DNA from: Prochlorococcus marinus str. MIT 0917
GTDB taxonomy: Bacteria; Cyanobacteriota; Cyanobacteriia; PCC-6307; Cyanobiaceae
NCBI RefSeq assembly: GCF_027359575.1
Contig: NZ_CP114784.1
Span: forward strand, 1,115,819-1,179,818
Direction of reading: 5' to 3'
DNA length: 64,000 bases
The notes below the pieces were generated by a model. It saw only the letters and a list, made by a program, of their open reading frames with translations. It was not told the origin of the DNA and searched no databases. A program made the position numbers and the translations under genes. Shown one piece after another: positions 1 through 9,816 of the stretch. Position 1 is the stretch's first letter; every line of letters begins with the position of its first letter.

Positions 1-1102
1 GTCTATATCTAGCAGCCCTTTCCTCATAGACTTCAGGGAAACGAACTCTGTCCATTTCTAATGACTCTAGCAAAGGCGAGCTTACTTGACTCCATTGCAT
101 AGAGATACTGAGTTGGTCTCTTAGCTCTTGAACTGATGCGATATACCTATCCAACATTAATTGTCTTTGATAACACGCTGTTCTCCATGTGATTTCAGGA
201 GTAACAGACGGATTCCCGTCACGATCTGAACCTACCCATGAACCAAACGTACAAAAAGCTTCATTAGGAATCTCTACATCTGGAAAACTTGAAGCAAGTG
301 CCGTAGTCAATCTCCTTCTTAATTGAGGCATGGCATCAAACAAAACCTGCTGAAAATAATGAAGCGCATAGTCAACCTCATCAAGAACAGTCGGTTTAAA
401 TTGATGAAGCTCATCAGTTCTCCACCAAAGTCTTATCTCCTCCTCTAGTTGCAATCTAAATATTGCCTTCTCCGATTCGGAAATTAAGCTATTAGATTGA
501 AGTTGCTGCAAAAGAGTTGCTACCCTGCGTTGCTTGTGGCGAACAGTGTGTCTAACTATTTCAGTTGGATGAGCTGTAAAAACAAGACGAATATCCATTT
601 CTCTCATCAACGCATCAAGTTGAGCTGGAGGAACATTCAAACGACGTAATCGCTCAAATAATTGTGTAAAAGTTGCAGGGGCAGTCTGACTCGCTAAAGC
701 TGGAGCAAATGGATCTATTTGATAATTACTATTGTCTAACTTTCCTTTTTCTATACTTTCTAGATAACTATCCTCCTCTATACGTTGCTCAAGAATATTT
801 ACCAACTGAAAATAAAGAGAAAAAGCCCTAGCAGCTGATATCGCCTCTACTAAATCCATTTCAGTAATCAATTGGACTATTGCTTGTGAGGAATTATCTT
901 GATTTGACTTGCTAGGGTCACTTAATTGTTTTAAAAGCAATAATCTCTCTGTTTGATCAGGTGGACATTCACTTTTGAGAACTGTTTTCCATAGATCCTC
1001 AACCAGTTCAAGCCTTTGTTGCAGCAAATATCCAGGATCAGGACCCTCAACACATCCTGTCGAGTGATTAGAGATTTTTTCGCTAGAAGAATTTTTCAAC
1101 AT
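1..1102 (-). CDS. ppc: Phosphoenolpyruvate carboxylase, N-terminal part (cut by window edge)
   Basis: PEP carboxylase adds bicarbonate to phosphoenolpyruvate to give oxaloacetate, which replenishes the incomplete TCA cycle of cyanobacteria. I translated the frame by hand from the ATG at 1102 down to base 1, giving 367 codons with no stop. The product shows the family signature [14 protein letters not shown] near residues 174-187, with the catalytic histidine at about residue 178. Further on there is the conserved stretch [15 protein letters not shown]. The full enzyme is usually near 1000 residues, so roughly the last two thirds lie to the left of the window. The gene reads in the same direction as gshA and trpE upstream of it, with 28 bases between gshA and ppc, so it may be cotranscribed with them. 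Identity is secure; the start is the only ATG that fits the N-terminus. Confidence 0.95.
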   Translation of the reverse strand, partial: MLKNSSSEKISNHSTGCVEGPDPGYLLQQRLELVEDLWKTVLKSECPPDQTERLLLLKQLSDPSKSNQDNSSQAIVQLITEMDLVEAISAARAFSLYFQLVNILEQRIEEDSYLESIEKGKLDNSNYQIDPFAPALASQTAPATFTQLFERLRRLNVPPAQLDALMREMDIRLVFTAHPTEIVRHTVRHKQRRVATLLQQLQSNSLISESEKAIFRLQLEEEIRLWWRTDELHQFKPTVLDEVDYALHYFQQVLFDAMPQLRRRLTTALASSFPDVEIPNEAFCTFGSWVGSDRDGNPSVTPEITWRTACYQRQLMLDRYIASVQELRDQLSISMQWSQVSSPLLESLEMDRVRFPEVYEERAARYR

Positions 1103-1130
1103 AAATATATTATGAGGCAGTTCTGCCGAC

Positions 1131-2276
1131 TTAGTCACTAGTAGATTGCATCATTTGCATGAAATTGATCTCTTCTCGTTCCATTTCATCAATACCTTTC
1201 TGAAGCAAGGACTTAATTGATACTCCCTTGGAATAAGAATGAAGCCATTTCATTGATTGATTTCCATTTGTCAAAACAGCTTCAATAGGTTGAATCAACT
1301 CAAACATATCAAGCTCTTTAGCCAAAGGAGTTACATCTAAAAGAAGTTCCTTTATCCAATCACGACAGTTTATTGGTTCCCCATTTTTCCAATGATATAA
1401 ATTTGCATCAAGGCTAGATTTAGCAGCGATCAAATCATTTTCATCTGCCAATAGAGCCAATTCCTCTTTTGTTTTAGAGCTTGCCTCAATTGGATCAAAT
1501 TTCTTCATATTGTTTTTTAGATTAATAATTCTGAGCTCAAGTAAAGCGGTAATCGCTAAAAGCAAATCAACATCAGAGACCAAATCACATATCCTTAGCT
1601 CTAAGCGATTTAGGATATGAGGCCTTTCTGGACCATTTGGTCTTACTGATGTCCACAAATGTCTTTCGTTTTGCATATTGCCTTGACCTAATTGATCTTC
1701 AACCCATCCCACATAATGTGCGTGATCCACAAACAGAGGAACATTCGATGGTGTCTTAGGGAATTGAACCCATCTTTGTGAATGTGCACCCGTTGCATAT
1801 CCACCCAAGAAAGGAGAACTAGCACTTAATGCAAGAAATAATGATGCCTCACATCTCACCAAGCGAAGAGCCGAAAAAAGTAAGGATAAGTTTTCAATAC
1901 CTAAATTGATGTGAATACTTGCTGTTACAACATTAGTGCCATAGTTTTTTTCTATAAATGAGTGATAAGAATTTTCTGAATCTGACCTTTCAAAAATTCT
2001 AGTATTACCAAGACTAAGTGTGCTTCCTGGAAGGATTGTAAGTTTTTGGCAATCAAGCCATTTCCTAAGTTTTTGTCTTGGTAGTAACAGTGCATGTTTT
2101 AAAACAGCGTATCTATGATCAGGAACAGTTATGTACTCCAGATTTCTTTGATCAGGTTCTTTGACGAAGTCTGATAAATCTTGAGTGATAGCAGATGCAA
2201 TACCTACATTTTTACCATCTTGTGTGCCAGTAAAAAGCTCCACTTCAAACCCCTTTAAAAGCATTAAGTTGGTCAT
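1131..2276 (-). CDS. gshA: Glutamate-cysteine ligase, cyanobacterial type
   Basis: This enzyme joins glutamate and cysteine with ATP, the first step of glutathione synthesis in the cytoplasm. The 381-residue product begins with [14 protein letters not shown] after four extra residues, matches the cyanobacterial GshA family in length (about 380), and contains a conserved IHINLG stretch and an SASSPFLGG stretch typical of the carboxylate-amine ligase fold. The start ATG at 2276 overlaps the trpE stop codon in an ATGA arrangement (4 bases shared), which points to translational coupling. An internal ATG four codons later (2264) is a possible alternative start. Known of the family: it is unlike the E. 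coli GshA and closer to the plant-proteobacterial group. Confidence in the function is high. Confidence 0.9.
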   Translation of the reverse strand: MTNLMLLKGFEVELFTGTQDGKNVGIASAITQDLSDFVKEPDQRNLEYITVPDHRYAVLKHALLLPRQKLRKWLDCQKLTILPGSTLSLGNTRIFERSDSENSYHSFIEKNYGTNVVTASIHINLGIENLSLLFSALRLVRCEASLFLALSASSPFLGGYATGAHSQRWVQFPKTPSNVPLFVDHAHYVGWVEDQLGQGNMQNERHLWTSVRPNGPERPHILNRLELRICDLVSDVDLLLAITALLELRIINLKNNMKKFDPIEASSKTKEELALLADENDLIAAKSSLDANLYHWKNGEPINCRDWIKELLLDVTPLAKELDMFELIQPIEAVLTNGNQSMKWLHSYSKGVSIKSLLQKGIDEMEREEINFMQMMQSTSD

Positions 2277-3793
2277 AAATCATGAGGCTCTAGGCAAGCT
2301 AAAGCAGTAAACATCCCTTTCGCTTTATTTAAAGTTTCTTGAAACTCATTAGAAGGAATGGAATCCGCAACTACTCCTGCCCCAGCTTGTACTTGAACAT
2401 TAAAATAATTTTTATTTTGCTTACGCACAATCATTGTTCTGATAGTAATAGCTGTATTCAAAGCTCCATTTAAATCTATAGACCCATAAACGCCGGAATA
2501 AGGCCCTCTACGTTGTTTTTCTAATTGATTGATTAGTTGCATTGCTCTTATCTTTGGGGCTCCACTAACTGTTCCAGCGGGGAAAGAGGCAATTAATAAG
2601 TCCCAAACATCCTTGTCTTTTTTCAGGGTGCCTTCAACCTCACTGACTATGTGCATCACATGAGAATATTTTTCTATAACCATTAATTCTTTTACAAACA
2701 CACTCCCTGGGGAACAAACTCTACCTAAGTCATTTCGACCTAAATCTACTAACATTACGTGCTCAGATCTTTCTTTGGGATCTTTTAAAAGATCTTTCTC
2801 TAAAGCTGCATCTTCCAAATCATCTTTACCTCTAGGACGTGTACCCGCAATTGGTCTCAAACTTGCTTGAATCCCCTTTCCCGTTAGTTGGGCCTTGACC
2901 ATTACCTCTGGACTAGAACCAATAAGTTGCCAGTCTCCAAAGTCAAAAAATGCCATAAATGGAGAGGGATTTACCATTCTCAAGCTTCGATATAGTTCAA
3001 AAGGTGTTTGCGTAACAGTTGACTCAAGTTTTTGACTAAGAACTAACTGAAAAACATCACCTTCTTTAATAAATTCCTTTGCCACTTCAACACTATTTTC
3101 AAATTCAATTTTTGATATATTACTAGTCATATCAAAAGATCTATTCCCTATTTCATTCCACCTTAAAGACTTTATGGGTTTTAAAGGAGAAGCCATTAAA
3201 TCTTGAAGTCCATTAATTTGTTCACAGGCAATCTCATAAGCTTTTTGAGCAGAGACTCCATCACTCATATTTCCATATGCAACAGCTGTTATTAGACGTT
3301 TTACTTGATCAAAAATAAGAATTTTGTCCATAAACATCCAAATACCATCAGGTAAGTCTTGCTCTGATAATTCATAAGTAGGTACTGAAGGCTCAATCCA
3401 TTGAATTAGCTCGTACCCCCACATTCCAAAAAGTTGTCCTAATTGTGGCAAGCCAGATAAAGAAACAGATTTATAAGGCTCAAGCATATTCCTGAGTATC
3501 TCGATTGGATTTCCATGGAACTTTTCTTGTTTTCCATTTCTCCAGCATCTAGTCAATTCATCACCCCTTACTATCACCTTCCAGAGAGGATCTGTTGCCA
3601 CCACACTCCACCTACCTATAGTTTCTCCTCCTTCTACTGATTCAAGCAATGCTCCTGGAGAGCCATCATTACCAACTTTAAGCCAGGTTGTAAGAGGAGT
3701 TTCTAAATCTGCAGGCCAACTTTTTGCCAAGGGAATATAGTTGGCCCCGCTGGAGGCTGATAAAAGAAATTCTTCCTTATCTAAACTAAACAT
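2273..3793 (-). CDS. trpE: Anthranilate synthase component I
   Basis: TrpE converts chorismate to anthranilate, the first committed step of tryptophan synthesis, using ammonia supplied by TrpG. The product shows the chorismate-binding signatures IAGTRPRG, DLGRNDLGRV and GTVSGAPKIRAM, ending with a conserved QVQAGAGVVADS stretch. Near the N-terminus LLESVEGGETIGRWS resembles the LLES element of tryptophan-inhibited TrpE enzymes, so feedback inhibition is likely. I chose the ATG at 3793 (MFSLDKEEF, 506 residues). A longer frame would start at a TTG at 3814 and adds seven residues with no family match. The stop overlaps gshA by 4 bases. Only component I is seen; no trpG lies in this window. Confidence 0.95.
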   Translation of the reverse strand: MFSLDKEEFLLSASSGANYIPLAKSWPADLETPLTTWLKVGNDGSPGALLESVEGGETIGRWSVVATDPLWKVIVRGDELTRCWRNGKQEKFHGNPIEILRNMLEPYKSVSLSGLPQLGQLFGMWGYELIQWIEPSVPTYELSEQDLPDGIWMFMDKILIFDQVKRLITAVAYGNMSDGVSAQKAYEIACEQINGLQDLMASPLKPIKSLRWNEIGNRSFDMTSNISKIEFENSVEVAKEFIKEGDVFQLVLSQKLESTVTQTPFELYRSLRMVNPSPFMAFFDFGDWQLIGSSPEVMVKAQLTGKGIQASLRPIAGTRPRGKDDLEDAALEKDLLKDPKERSEHVMLVDLGRNDLGRVCSPGSVFVKELMVIEKYSHVMHIVSEVEGTLKKDKDVWDLLIASFPAGTVSGAPKIRAMQLINQLEKQRRGPYSGVYGSIDLNGALNTAITIRTMIVRKQNKNYFNVQVQAGAGVVADSIPSNEFQETLNKAKGMFTALACLEPHDL

Positions 3794-3854
3794 GACTGCA
3801 TAATGGCAGCCCAATACATAGATTAAAAGGGGTCAAAAGTTGAAATCGAATAAC

Positions 3855-4280
3855 TTATGCATCGTAAGTTTTTTTACCGCTAAATTTCAAACTTGCTGGG
3901 TTAGGATTTTCACCAATTCGCCTATTGTTGTAACCCTCTTTAATGCGACCTTCATTAGGTTTCTCAGAGAAAACGCCATCTTTAGGGAAAAGTAATTCTC
4001 TATCTCCCCCAGGATAAATTCTATATATTTTACTTGTTTCAATTCTGGGCTTAAAACCCCTCAATTGAGTATTCAAAGCAAAACACTGCTCTTTTCTCGC
4101 AAAGTACATGAGATTATCTCCCTCATGCATTACTGCAGCTCCGCCAGTTGGAAGTTCAAAAACCTCAGAAGTTTTACTTGTCCATGTAATTGCATATTTT
4201 TCTTCGGTTTCAGCCGAGTTTAATAATCCACCAGTGCTACCAATGTGCTTTGGAAGTGTTCCAGGTAATACTTCAGTCAT
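3855..4280 (-). CDS. psaD: Photosystem I subunit II (ferredoxin-docking subunit PsaD)
   Basis: PsaD sits on the cytoplasmic face of photosystem I, holds PsaC in place and helps ferredoxin dock. The 141-residue product has the hallmark stretches [29 protein letters not shown] and [11 protein letters not shown], and ends with the typical basic tail [11 protein letters not shown]. Length matches the family (about 140). I chose the ATG at 4280 (MTEVLPGT), which fits PsaD N-termini; the longer frame begins at a TTG at 4292. The gene follows the sensor kinase gene on the same strand after a gap of about 96 bases, long enough to hold its own promoter. There is no doubt about identity. Confidence 0.98.
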   Translation of the reverse strand: MTEVLPGTLPKHIGSTGGLLNSAETEEKYAITWTSKTSEVFELPTGGAAVMHEGDNLMYFARKEQCFALNTQLRGFKPRIETSKIYRIYPGGDRELLFPKDGVFSEKPNEGRIKEGYNNRRIGENPNPASLKFSGKKTYDA

Positions 4281-4376
4281 GCTTTCAATCAAATCGACTT
4301 ATTCTTTATATTTTTAAATTAGCACTTTATTTTGTGCCTTTTGACTCATTTCACGTCAACTTCACACGCGTCAACA

Positions 4377-5768
4377 TTAACCTTGATGATCAAATTCTTT
4401 TAATTCAGAAATTGGAAAAAATATCGTCATTCCACTATCTCGCCTATTAGCAAGACGGCCGCCAAGACTTTTCAAAAGTCTTTGAGTTGCAGCTTGACTA
4501 AGCTGCAAATTTCCTGTGTTTGGATTCCAACTAAGTACTGGTCCAATTTCTTCATTGGAAACACTTTCTGAAAGTCCATAATGAGCAGTTGGGGAGAGCT
4601 TAGTCAAGATTTGAAGCTTTAATCTCTGTCCAGCTGGCCTTAATTTCAAAGTTAATTCTCCACCCGCTTTTAATCCACGACTATTCCTATCAATAAGACC
4701 CGTCAACATTAATTCAAGACCCTCTGCGTCACTCAAAACCTTAGGTAAATCCGGTGTGATATCAAGAATAAGTTTCAAGCCTTTTCGCTCTAGCTGATTG
4801 TTCCAGACTGGAGACAAAATGTTCAGCATTTTACCTAAATCAGTTGAAGCTAAATTTGTTTGTTCAGGTTCGCTTCTCTCAAGCTCTACTGCATTAAAAA
4901 TCAAACCAAAACGATCAATTTGTTCTGTACATTCAATATCTATTTGCTTCAAACGTGTTTCAATGACTTTAGGTAAATCTTTCTTTCTTAGAAGAGATCT
5001 AATTAATGTTCTTATTGTCGCCAATGGAGTTCTAATTTCATGAGTTAGGGCTTCTAGCAAGGAAATTTCACTATCTTTTGAACTTAACTTGTGATCATTA
5101 ATTAAGCTATCGGGCAAAGTATGAATATTTAAACTTGGTGCAATATCTGCGAGACGTTGAGATAGTAAAGGCCAAAATACCTTTGATAAATCATCATTTG
5201 TTTTAAGCTGACCCATCTCTCCAAGTGCATTTCGGAGATTATTTGCTTGTTCAACATTTTCAATGTTCAATCTATTATCAAGCATTGTCAAAAGATCACT
5301 CAAAGTTTCAGGATCACTTCGCATTAATAATTTCCTGTCCTGAGATTTACCTTCCAGAGCTAATGCAATTTGAATTTCAGGTGTAATAACAATTAGCAGT
5401 GGATCATTTCCATCTTCCTGCCAAAGAGTCAGTCGCTCATAGCCTGAAGAATCATTATGGGAATTCATCGAAATTGATTGACTGGGAGGTAACATCCCCA
5501 TGGAGGGCTTTGTAAGGCTCAGCAAATCCTTTGGCGCCCAAACCCATCCTTGGAATTTCTTGAGTAATTTAGGTTCGTATAATGCCGGCAAAGGCGAAGA
5601 CAACCACAAACCTCTTGTAAGATTCATTGGTAGCAATATGTCTGACTGAAGAGTATCTAGAGCTGCCCACCACATTCTCCTTACTGCAGACTCACTGAAT
5701 GTGGCACGAGGGACACCTTGAGCCATTCTTTTTTGCAAATCTTGAATAGTTACTTGAGGAGTGCTCAC
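4377..5768 (-). CDS. Sensor histidine kinase with degenerate ATP-binding domain
   Basis: This 463-residue soluble protein has a clear HisKA phosphoacceptor segment, ALTHEIRTPLATIRTL, with the candidate phosphohistidine at residue 243. The following HATPase region (about 310-455) is unusual. The N-box aligns as LTGLIDRNSRG around residues 355-364, with arginine where the usual asparagine falls and N362 one place later. I find no DxGxG G1 motif, while a weak G2-like stretch NTGNLQL is near 417-423. The N-terminal 200 residues have no membrane span and look like a cryptic sensor domain; a GAF-like fold is possible but not shown. It lies upstream of psaD on the same strand. The family is seen in marine picocyanobacteria, but I cannot name the orthologue. 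It may be a weak kinase, a phosphatase or a pseudokinase. Confidence 0.8.
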   Translation of the reverse strand: MSTPQVTIQDLQKRMAQGVPRATFSESAVRRMWWAALDTLQSDILLPMNLTRGLWLSSPLPALYEPKLLKKFQGWVWAPKDLLSLTKPSMGMLPPSQSISMNSHNDSSGYERLTLWQEDGNDPLLIVITPEIQIALALEGKSQDRKLLMRSDPETLSDLLTMLDNRLNIENVEQANNLRNALGEMGQLKTNDDLSKVFWPLLSQRLADIAPSLNIHTLPDSLINDHKLSSKDSEISLLEALTHEIRTPLATIRTLIRSLLRKKDLPKVIETRLKQIDIECTEQIDRFGLIFNAVELERSEPEQTNLASTDLGKMLNILSPVWNNQLERKGLKLILDITPDLPKVLSDAEGLELMLTGLIDRNSRGLKAGGELTLKLRPAGQRLKLQILTKLSPTAHYGLSESVSNEEIGPVLSWNPNTGNLQLSQAATQRLLKSLGGRLANRRDSGMTIFFPISELKEFDHQG

Positions 5769-6202
5769 AAAATCCTCCTAACCTCATTAAAACCTTTAAA
5801 TCCATTAAGATGATTATATTTTAAAGGATGAAAAAGCATAGAAACTACAGTTGAGACTCATTAAGGTGGCTTAGATGAATATTTAAAACAGATGAATTGA
5901 GCATTGTACATTTAAGCTCAATCAATCCATTAAAAAGGCAAATAAAGTCTCTTTGGACAAATCACATAATTCGTCTATCAGTGGACTAGCTAGGAGATTT
6001 AAAGCCGGGAAATATAATTCATCCAATAATAATAACTAATCCAATGAAACTCATGTTTAATCTGAAAGTGAGGATTCCTTCCTTTACATAGATGCAAAAA
6101 CTTAGCCTCAAGATGGTATTCGCCTATTCACCAGAATTAGTTTCAAAGCTCTGCTAAAAGTCAATTAATGCGTTTCAAATACACATAAGCAAAAGTATCT
6201 AA
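5769..6202. other. 434-base gap without a recognisable gene
   Basis: This gap lies upstream of the sensor kinase gene and downstream of rodA, both on the minus strand. I read both strands and found no open frame with a convincing start, no tRNA, and no GGAAA-type Yfr2 motif. It probably carries the promoter of the kinase gene near its left end. A small RNA cannot be excluded, because picocyanobacterial gaps of this size often contain one. Confidence 0.5.
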
Positions 6203-7474
6203 TCAAAGATTTTTTCTTACTGACTGGCCTCGTCTAGAGACAGATAAACATAAGCCCAGACTTATGAAATTAACAAATAAGGCAGTTCTTCCATAGCTCA
6301 TAAAAGGTAATGGGATTCCCGTGACAGGTCCTAGGCCAACAGTCATAAATATATTCACCATAATTTGGAAAATAAACATTGAAGCTATTCCAATAACAAT
6401 CAAAGATTCAAAATCAGTACGCGCCTCAATGGCTATTTTTATTAGTCGAAAAATTAGAATAAAAAATAAAAATAAGACGAATAAAGTTCCTAAGAAACCT
6501 GTTTCTTCTCCAAGAGCACTAAAAATGAAATCAGTATGTTGCTCAGGGATGAATTTTAATTTAGTTAATTGGCCTTGCATCAAACCTGAACCCAACAATC
6601 CTCCAGATCCAATACCTATTTTGCTTTGAAGCATATGATATCCACCACCTAAAGGATCTTTACTGGGATTAAGGAAAAGAATTAATCGATCTCTTTGATA
6701 ATCTCTTAAAACATTTTCCCAAAACCAAGGAGATATTTTTGCTATTAAAGAATGAAACAAGACAACAAATAATGTTAGTAACTTTCTTTTATTTGGCAGA
6801 GACTTATACGAAATAAACCAAATTATTGGAATCCATATAAAAAGACCGAATTGATATAAATATCCTATTAATCCTGTCACAAAAGTAGCCAAAATAATAA
6901 ATGCCCACTCATATGGCATTCCTGACCAATACAACATTCCAAGAAGTGTGGCTCCAAACACAAGAGATGTACCAAGATCAGGTTGTAAAAAAACTAAAAC
7001 CCAAGGCAAGAATGAAACTAATAAGGGTTTAATTAAATGAGATAGCCCAGAAAATGTTTTGCGCTCTAAAATAGAAGCCAAGATAAGTATTAAGGTTAAT
7101 TTTGCAAATTCAGATGGCTGTATATATAAACCAGCAAAGCTGAGCCATCTTTTTGCACCTAGAGCTGTAGTGCCACTAAAATTTACATATAAAAGTGTTA
7201 AAATAGTAAAAGAATATATTGTTATGATATATTTTTTTAAATCTTGCAAAGGAAATTGTGCTAAAAAATAAACAATAAAAGAACCTATATAAGCAATAAT
7301 TGCATGTTGATACCAATCTGTAATGCCAAGATTTCTTTGAGTACTTGCAATTAATAAGCAAGATAAATGTACTAAAATAATAGGTACAATCCAAATTATT
7401 AAATCTACATCTTTCCAAAATTTTTTGTTTCTAACTATTTTTAAATTAGGTATTTTACTGCGACCAAAACTCAT
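6203..7474 (-). CDS. rodA: Rod-shape peptidoglycan polymerase RodA (SEDS family)
   Basis: RodA is a multi-pass inner-membrane glycosyltransferase that polymerises lipid II during side-wall elongation, working with a class B penicillin-binding protein and MreBCD. The 423-residue product is strongly hydrophobic, with about ten membrane segments. It shows the SEDS signatures AKRWLSFAGLYIQPSEFAK (residues 107-125), QPDLGTSL with the catalytic aspartate at 166, and the C-terminal GLGPVTGIPLPFMSYG loop. RodA rather than FtsW is favoured by overall length and by the QPSE context, but that distinction is an inference. It sits 12 bases downstream of mrp on the same strand. The mreBCD genes lie elsewhere in this window at 51121-53428. 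Confidence 0.92.
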   Translation of the reverse strand: MSFGRSKIPNLKIVRNKKFWKDVDLIIWIVPIILVHLSCLLIASTQRNLGITDWYQHAIIAYIGSFIVYFLAQFPLQDLKKYIITIYSFTILTLLYVNFSGTTALGAKRWLSFAGLYIQPSEFAKLTLILILASILERKTFSGLSHLIKPLLVSFLPWVLVFLQPDLGTSLVFGATLLGMLYWSGMPYEWAFIILATFVTGLIGYLYQFGLFIWIPIIWFISYKSLPNKRKLLTLFVVLFHSLIAKISPWFWENVLRDYQRDRLILFLNPSKDPLGGGYHMLQSKIGIGSGGLLGSGLMQGQLTKLKFIPEQHTDFIFSALGEETGFLGTLFVLFLFFILIFRLIKIAIEARTDFESLIVIGIASMFIFQIMVNIFMTVGLGPVTGIPLPFMSYGRTALFVNFISLGLCLSVSRRGQSVRKNL

Positions 7475-7486
7475 AATTACTTTAAA

Positions 7487-8578
7487 TCACTGTTTAACAG
7501 ATAATGCATTACATAAAGTTCCTGCAAGTTCTAAAAATACTTTTGCTGTTATTGAATCTCGAGATGTATGAACAACTGGTAGATCCTTCCCTGTACCAGA
7601 AAAAGTATCAGATTCTATTGGTATCTGAGACAACAAAGGTACATTATTCTCTTTAGCTAATTGATTCCCTCCTCCTGAACCAAAAATCTCATATGATTTT
7701 TGTGGTTGATCTGGAGGGATAAAATAAGTCATGTTTTCAATCACTCCGAGTACAGGAATATTCATTTGTTTAAACATTGACAACCCTCTTCTTGAGTCTT
7801 GAAGCGATACATTTTGTGGAGTAGTGACTATTATCACACCTGCCATAGGAACTGCCTGCGCCAAAGAAAGTTGGGCATCTCCTGTCCCTGGAGGTAGATC
7901 TACTATTAAAAAATCACGTTCACCCCAAGAAGCTTGATATAAAAATTGTCGAATAATTCCATTAAGCATTGGCCCCCGCCAAATGACTGGCTGATTTTGA
8001 TCAATTAATAATCCCATTGAAACCATTCCGATCCCACATGTCTCAATGGGAATAATCTTTTGCTCTGCGCCCGAGCCACTGACTTCTGGAGTTATTTCGC
8101 TAACGCCAAGCATATAAGGCGTATTGGGTCCATAGATATCAGCATCAAGCAAGCCAACCTTAAAACCCTTTTGACTAAGGGCACAAGCCAAATTCACGGC
8201 AACAGTACTTTTACCGACACCACCTTTACCGCTACTTATGGCGATAACATTTTTCACTTTTGGTATTGGAGTTAATCCCTGAGATTGACCACCATGTCCG
8301 GCTTGACCAATAGGAGAAGGAGACTCCTCAGATGGAGATGCATCTCCTATCTCAATTTGTACTTCTTCTACATCTTCCAAAGACTTAATGCTTTCCCTAA
8401 TATCATTTGCTATTTGACTTCTTTGAGCTAACGCAAAATTAGGGAGAGTCAGTCTTACAACAATTTTCGGTGGCTTTACTGAAACTATTTCCAGCCATCC
8501 AAGTTCAACAATAGATCGTTTACTTCCGACATCTTTGACTGAATCAAATGCTTTTAAAACCTTCTCGTTGGTTTTCAT
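7487..8578 (-). CDS. mrp: Mrp/ApbC family iron-sulfur carrier ATPase
   Basis: Mrp-type P-loop ATPases bind and pass on iron-sulfur clusters, and cyanobacteria need many of these for photosystem I and ferredoxins. The 363-residue product starts with a MIP18/DUF59-like domain (about residues 5-75). A short glycine-rich linker follows, then the deviant Walker A motif SGKGGVGKST (about 116-125), DADIYGPNTP, and the switch stretch DLPPGTGDAQLS. The usual CxxC cluster ligand pair of the family is not obvious near the C-terminus: C174 in ETCGIG and a late C357 are the only cysteines I noted there. Its start lies about 180 bases from the divergent hemF. It is likely cotranscribed with rodA, 12 bases downstream. 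Confidence 0.92.
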   Translation of the reverse strand: MKTNEKVLKAFDSVKDVGSKRSIVELGWLEIVSVKPPKIVVRLTLPNFALAQRSQIANDIRESIKSLEDVEEVQIEIGDASPSEESPSPIGQAGHGGQSQGLTPIPKVKNVIAISSGKGGVGKSTVAVNLACALSQKGFKVGLLDADIYGPNTPYMLGVSEITPEVSGSGAEQKIIPIETCGIGMVSMGLLIDQNQPVIWRGPMLNGIIRQFLYQASWGERDFLIVDLPPGTGDAQLSLAQAVPMAGVIIVTTPQNVSLQDSRRGLSMFKQMNIPVLGVIENMTYFIPPDQPQKSYEIFGSGGGNQLAKENNVPLLSQIPIESDTFSGTGKDLPVVHTSRDSITAKVFLELAGTLCNALSVKQ

Positions 8579-8758
8579 TCTTAGTTTCTATTACATTTGA
8601 TGATAGTAAAAAAATCGACCTATATTGCACCTCTTTATCCAATAATATTGCCTTTATTCATAAGTAAAAAACATTCGCAATACAAACTTTTCCAATATTG
8701 GTGTGAAATTTGCATCATTTGAAAGTATTTTTTTAAAGAAAGCAAAATACAATTAATT

Positions 8759-9805
8759 TTGTCCTCCTTAAAAGATCAAGCCAATTTACCGGCAAAAAAC
8801 TCAAGAGATCGAGCCAAAAAGCTTGTTTTAGGGCTTCAAGATGAAATTTGTGCTGGTTTGGAGACTATCGATGGAGAAGGCAAATTCCTAGAAGAATCTT
8901 GGGAGAGACCAGAGGGTGGTGGTGGACGCTCAAGAGTCTTGAAAAATGGAAAAATCTTTGAACAGGGAGGGGTTAATTTCTCTGAAGTGCATGGCAATGA
9001 ACTTCCACCATCAATCATTAGCCAACGTCCAGAAGCTAAAGGTCACTCTTGGTTTGCGACAGGCACCTCAATGGTTCTGCACCCCAAAAGTCCCTATATA
9101 CCAACTGTTCATCTTAATTACAGATATTTCGAAGCAGGTCCTGTTTGGTGGTTTGGGGGAGGAGCTGATTTAACACCATTCTATCCATATCTATCTGACA
9201 CGCGTCACTTTCACTCATGCCATAAAGCTGCATGTGACACAATCAACAAAGATCTTCATAAGGTTTTTAAACCTTGGTGTGACGAATATTTCTTTCTAAA
9301 ACATAGAAATGAGACAAGAGGAGTTGGAGGTATTTTTTATGACTATCAAGATGGAACCGGCTTACTTTATAAAGGTCAAAATCCCAACGGGAACGCCTCT
9401 AGAATCTCAAAAGAGCTAGGGAAATATTCTTTGAATTGGGAAAATCTTTTTTCACTTGCCAAAGCATGCGGGCAGGCATTTCTGCCCTCCTATGAGCCAA
9501 TAATCAAAAAGCGAAAAAATCAAAGCTTTTCAACAAAAGAAAGAGACTTTCAACTTTATAGGAGAGGTAGATATGCTGAGTTCAATTTGGTATGGGATAG
9601 AGGCACCATTTTTGGATTACAAACGAATGGAAGAACAGAGTCAATATTGATGTCATTACCGCCCTTAGCAAGATGGGAGTATGGCTATAAGCCAGAAAAA
9701 AATTCACGTGAGGCGCTTCTAACAGATTTATTTACTAAGCCTCAAGATTGGTTTACAGATAAATCTCTGGAAGAGAGATGTTTAACTCATCAAGCATTGG
9801 ATTAG
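8759..9805 (+). CDS. hemF: Oxygen-dependent coproporphyrinogen III oxidase
   Basis: HemF oxidatively decarboxylates coproporphyrinogen III to protoporphyrinogen IX, a step shared by heme, chlorophyll and bilin synthesis. The product shows the family stretches [53 protein letters not shown] and [14 protein letters not shown]. Its 348 residues match cyanobacterial HemF enzymes. The start is a TTG at 8759: no in-frame ATG precedes the conserved DEICAGLE block, and the N-terminus from this TTG aligns with the expected length. It runs divergently from mrp and convergently with the amidase-like gene, 11 bases from that gene's end. It feeds the ho1-pebA-pebB pathway found later in the window. Confidence 0.95.
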   Translation: MSSLKDQANLPAKNSRDRAKKLVLGLQDEICAGLETIDGEGKFLEESWERPEGGGGRSRVLKNGKIFEQGGVNFSEVHGNELPPSIISQRPEAKGHSWFATGTSMVLHPKSPYIPTVHLNYRYFEAGPVWWFGGGADLTPFYPYLSDTRHFHSCHKAACDTINKDLHKVFKPWCDEYFFLKHRNETRGVGGIFYDYQDGTGLLYKGQNPNGNASRISKELGKYSLNWENLFSLAKACGQAFLPSYEPIIKKRKNQSFSTKERDFQLYRRGRYAEFNLVWDRGTIFGLQTNGRTESILMSLPPLARWEYGYKPEKNSREALLTDLFTKPQDWFTDKSLEERCLTHQALD

Positions 9806-9816
9806 ATACTACACTT

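Noticed and set aside
6321-6629. 102-residue plus-strand open frame
   Set aside because: It is antisense inside rodA, and the residues are the complement of membrane helices.
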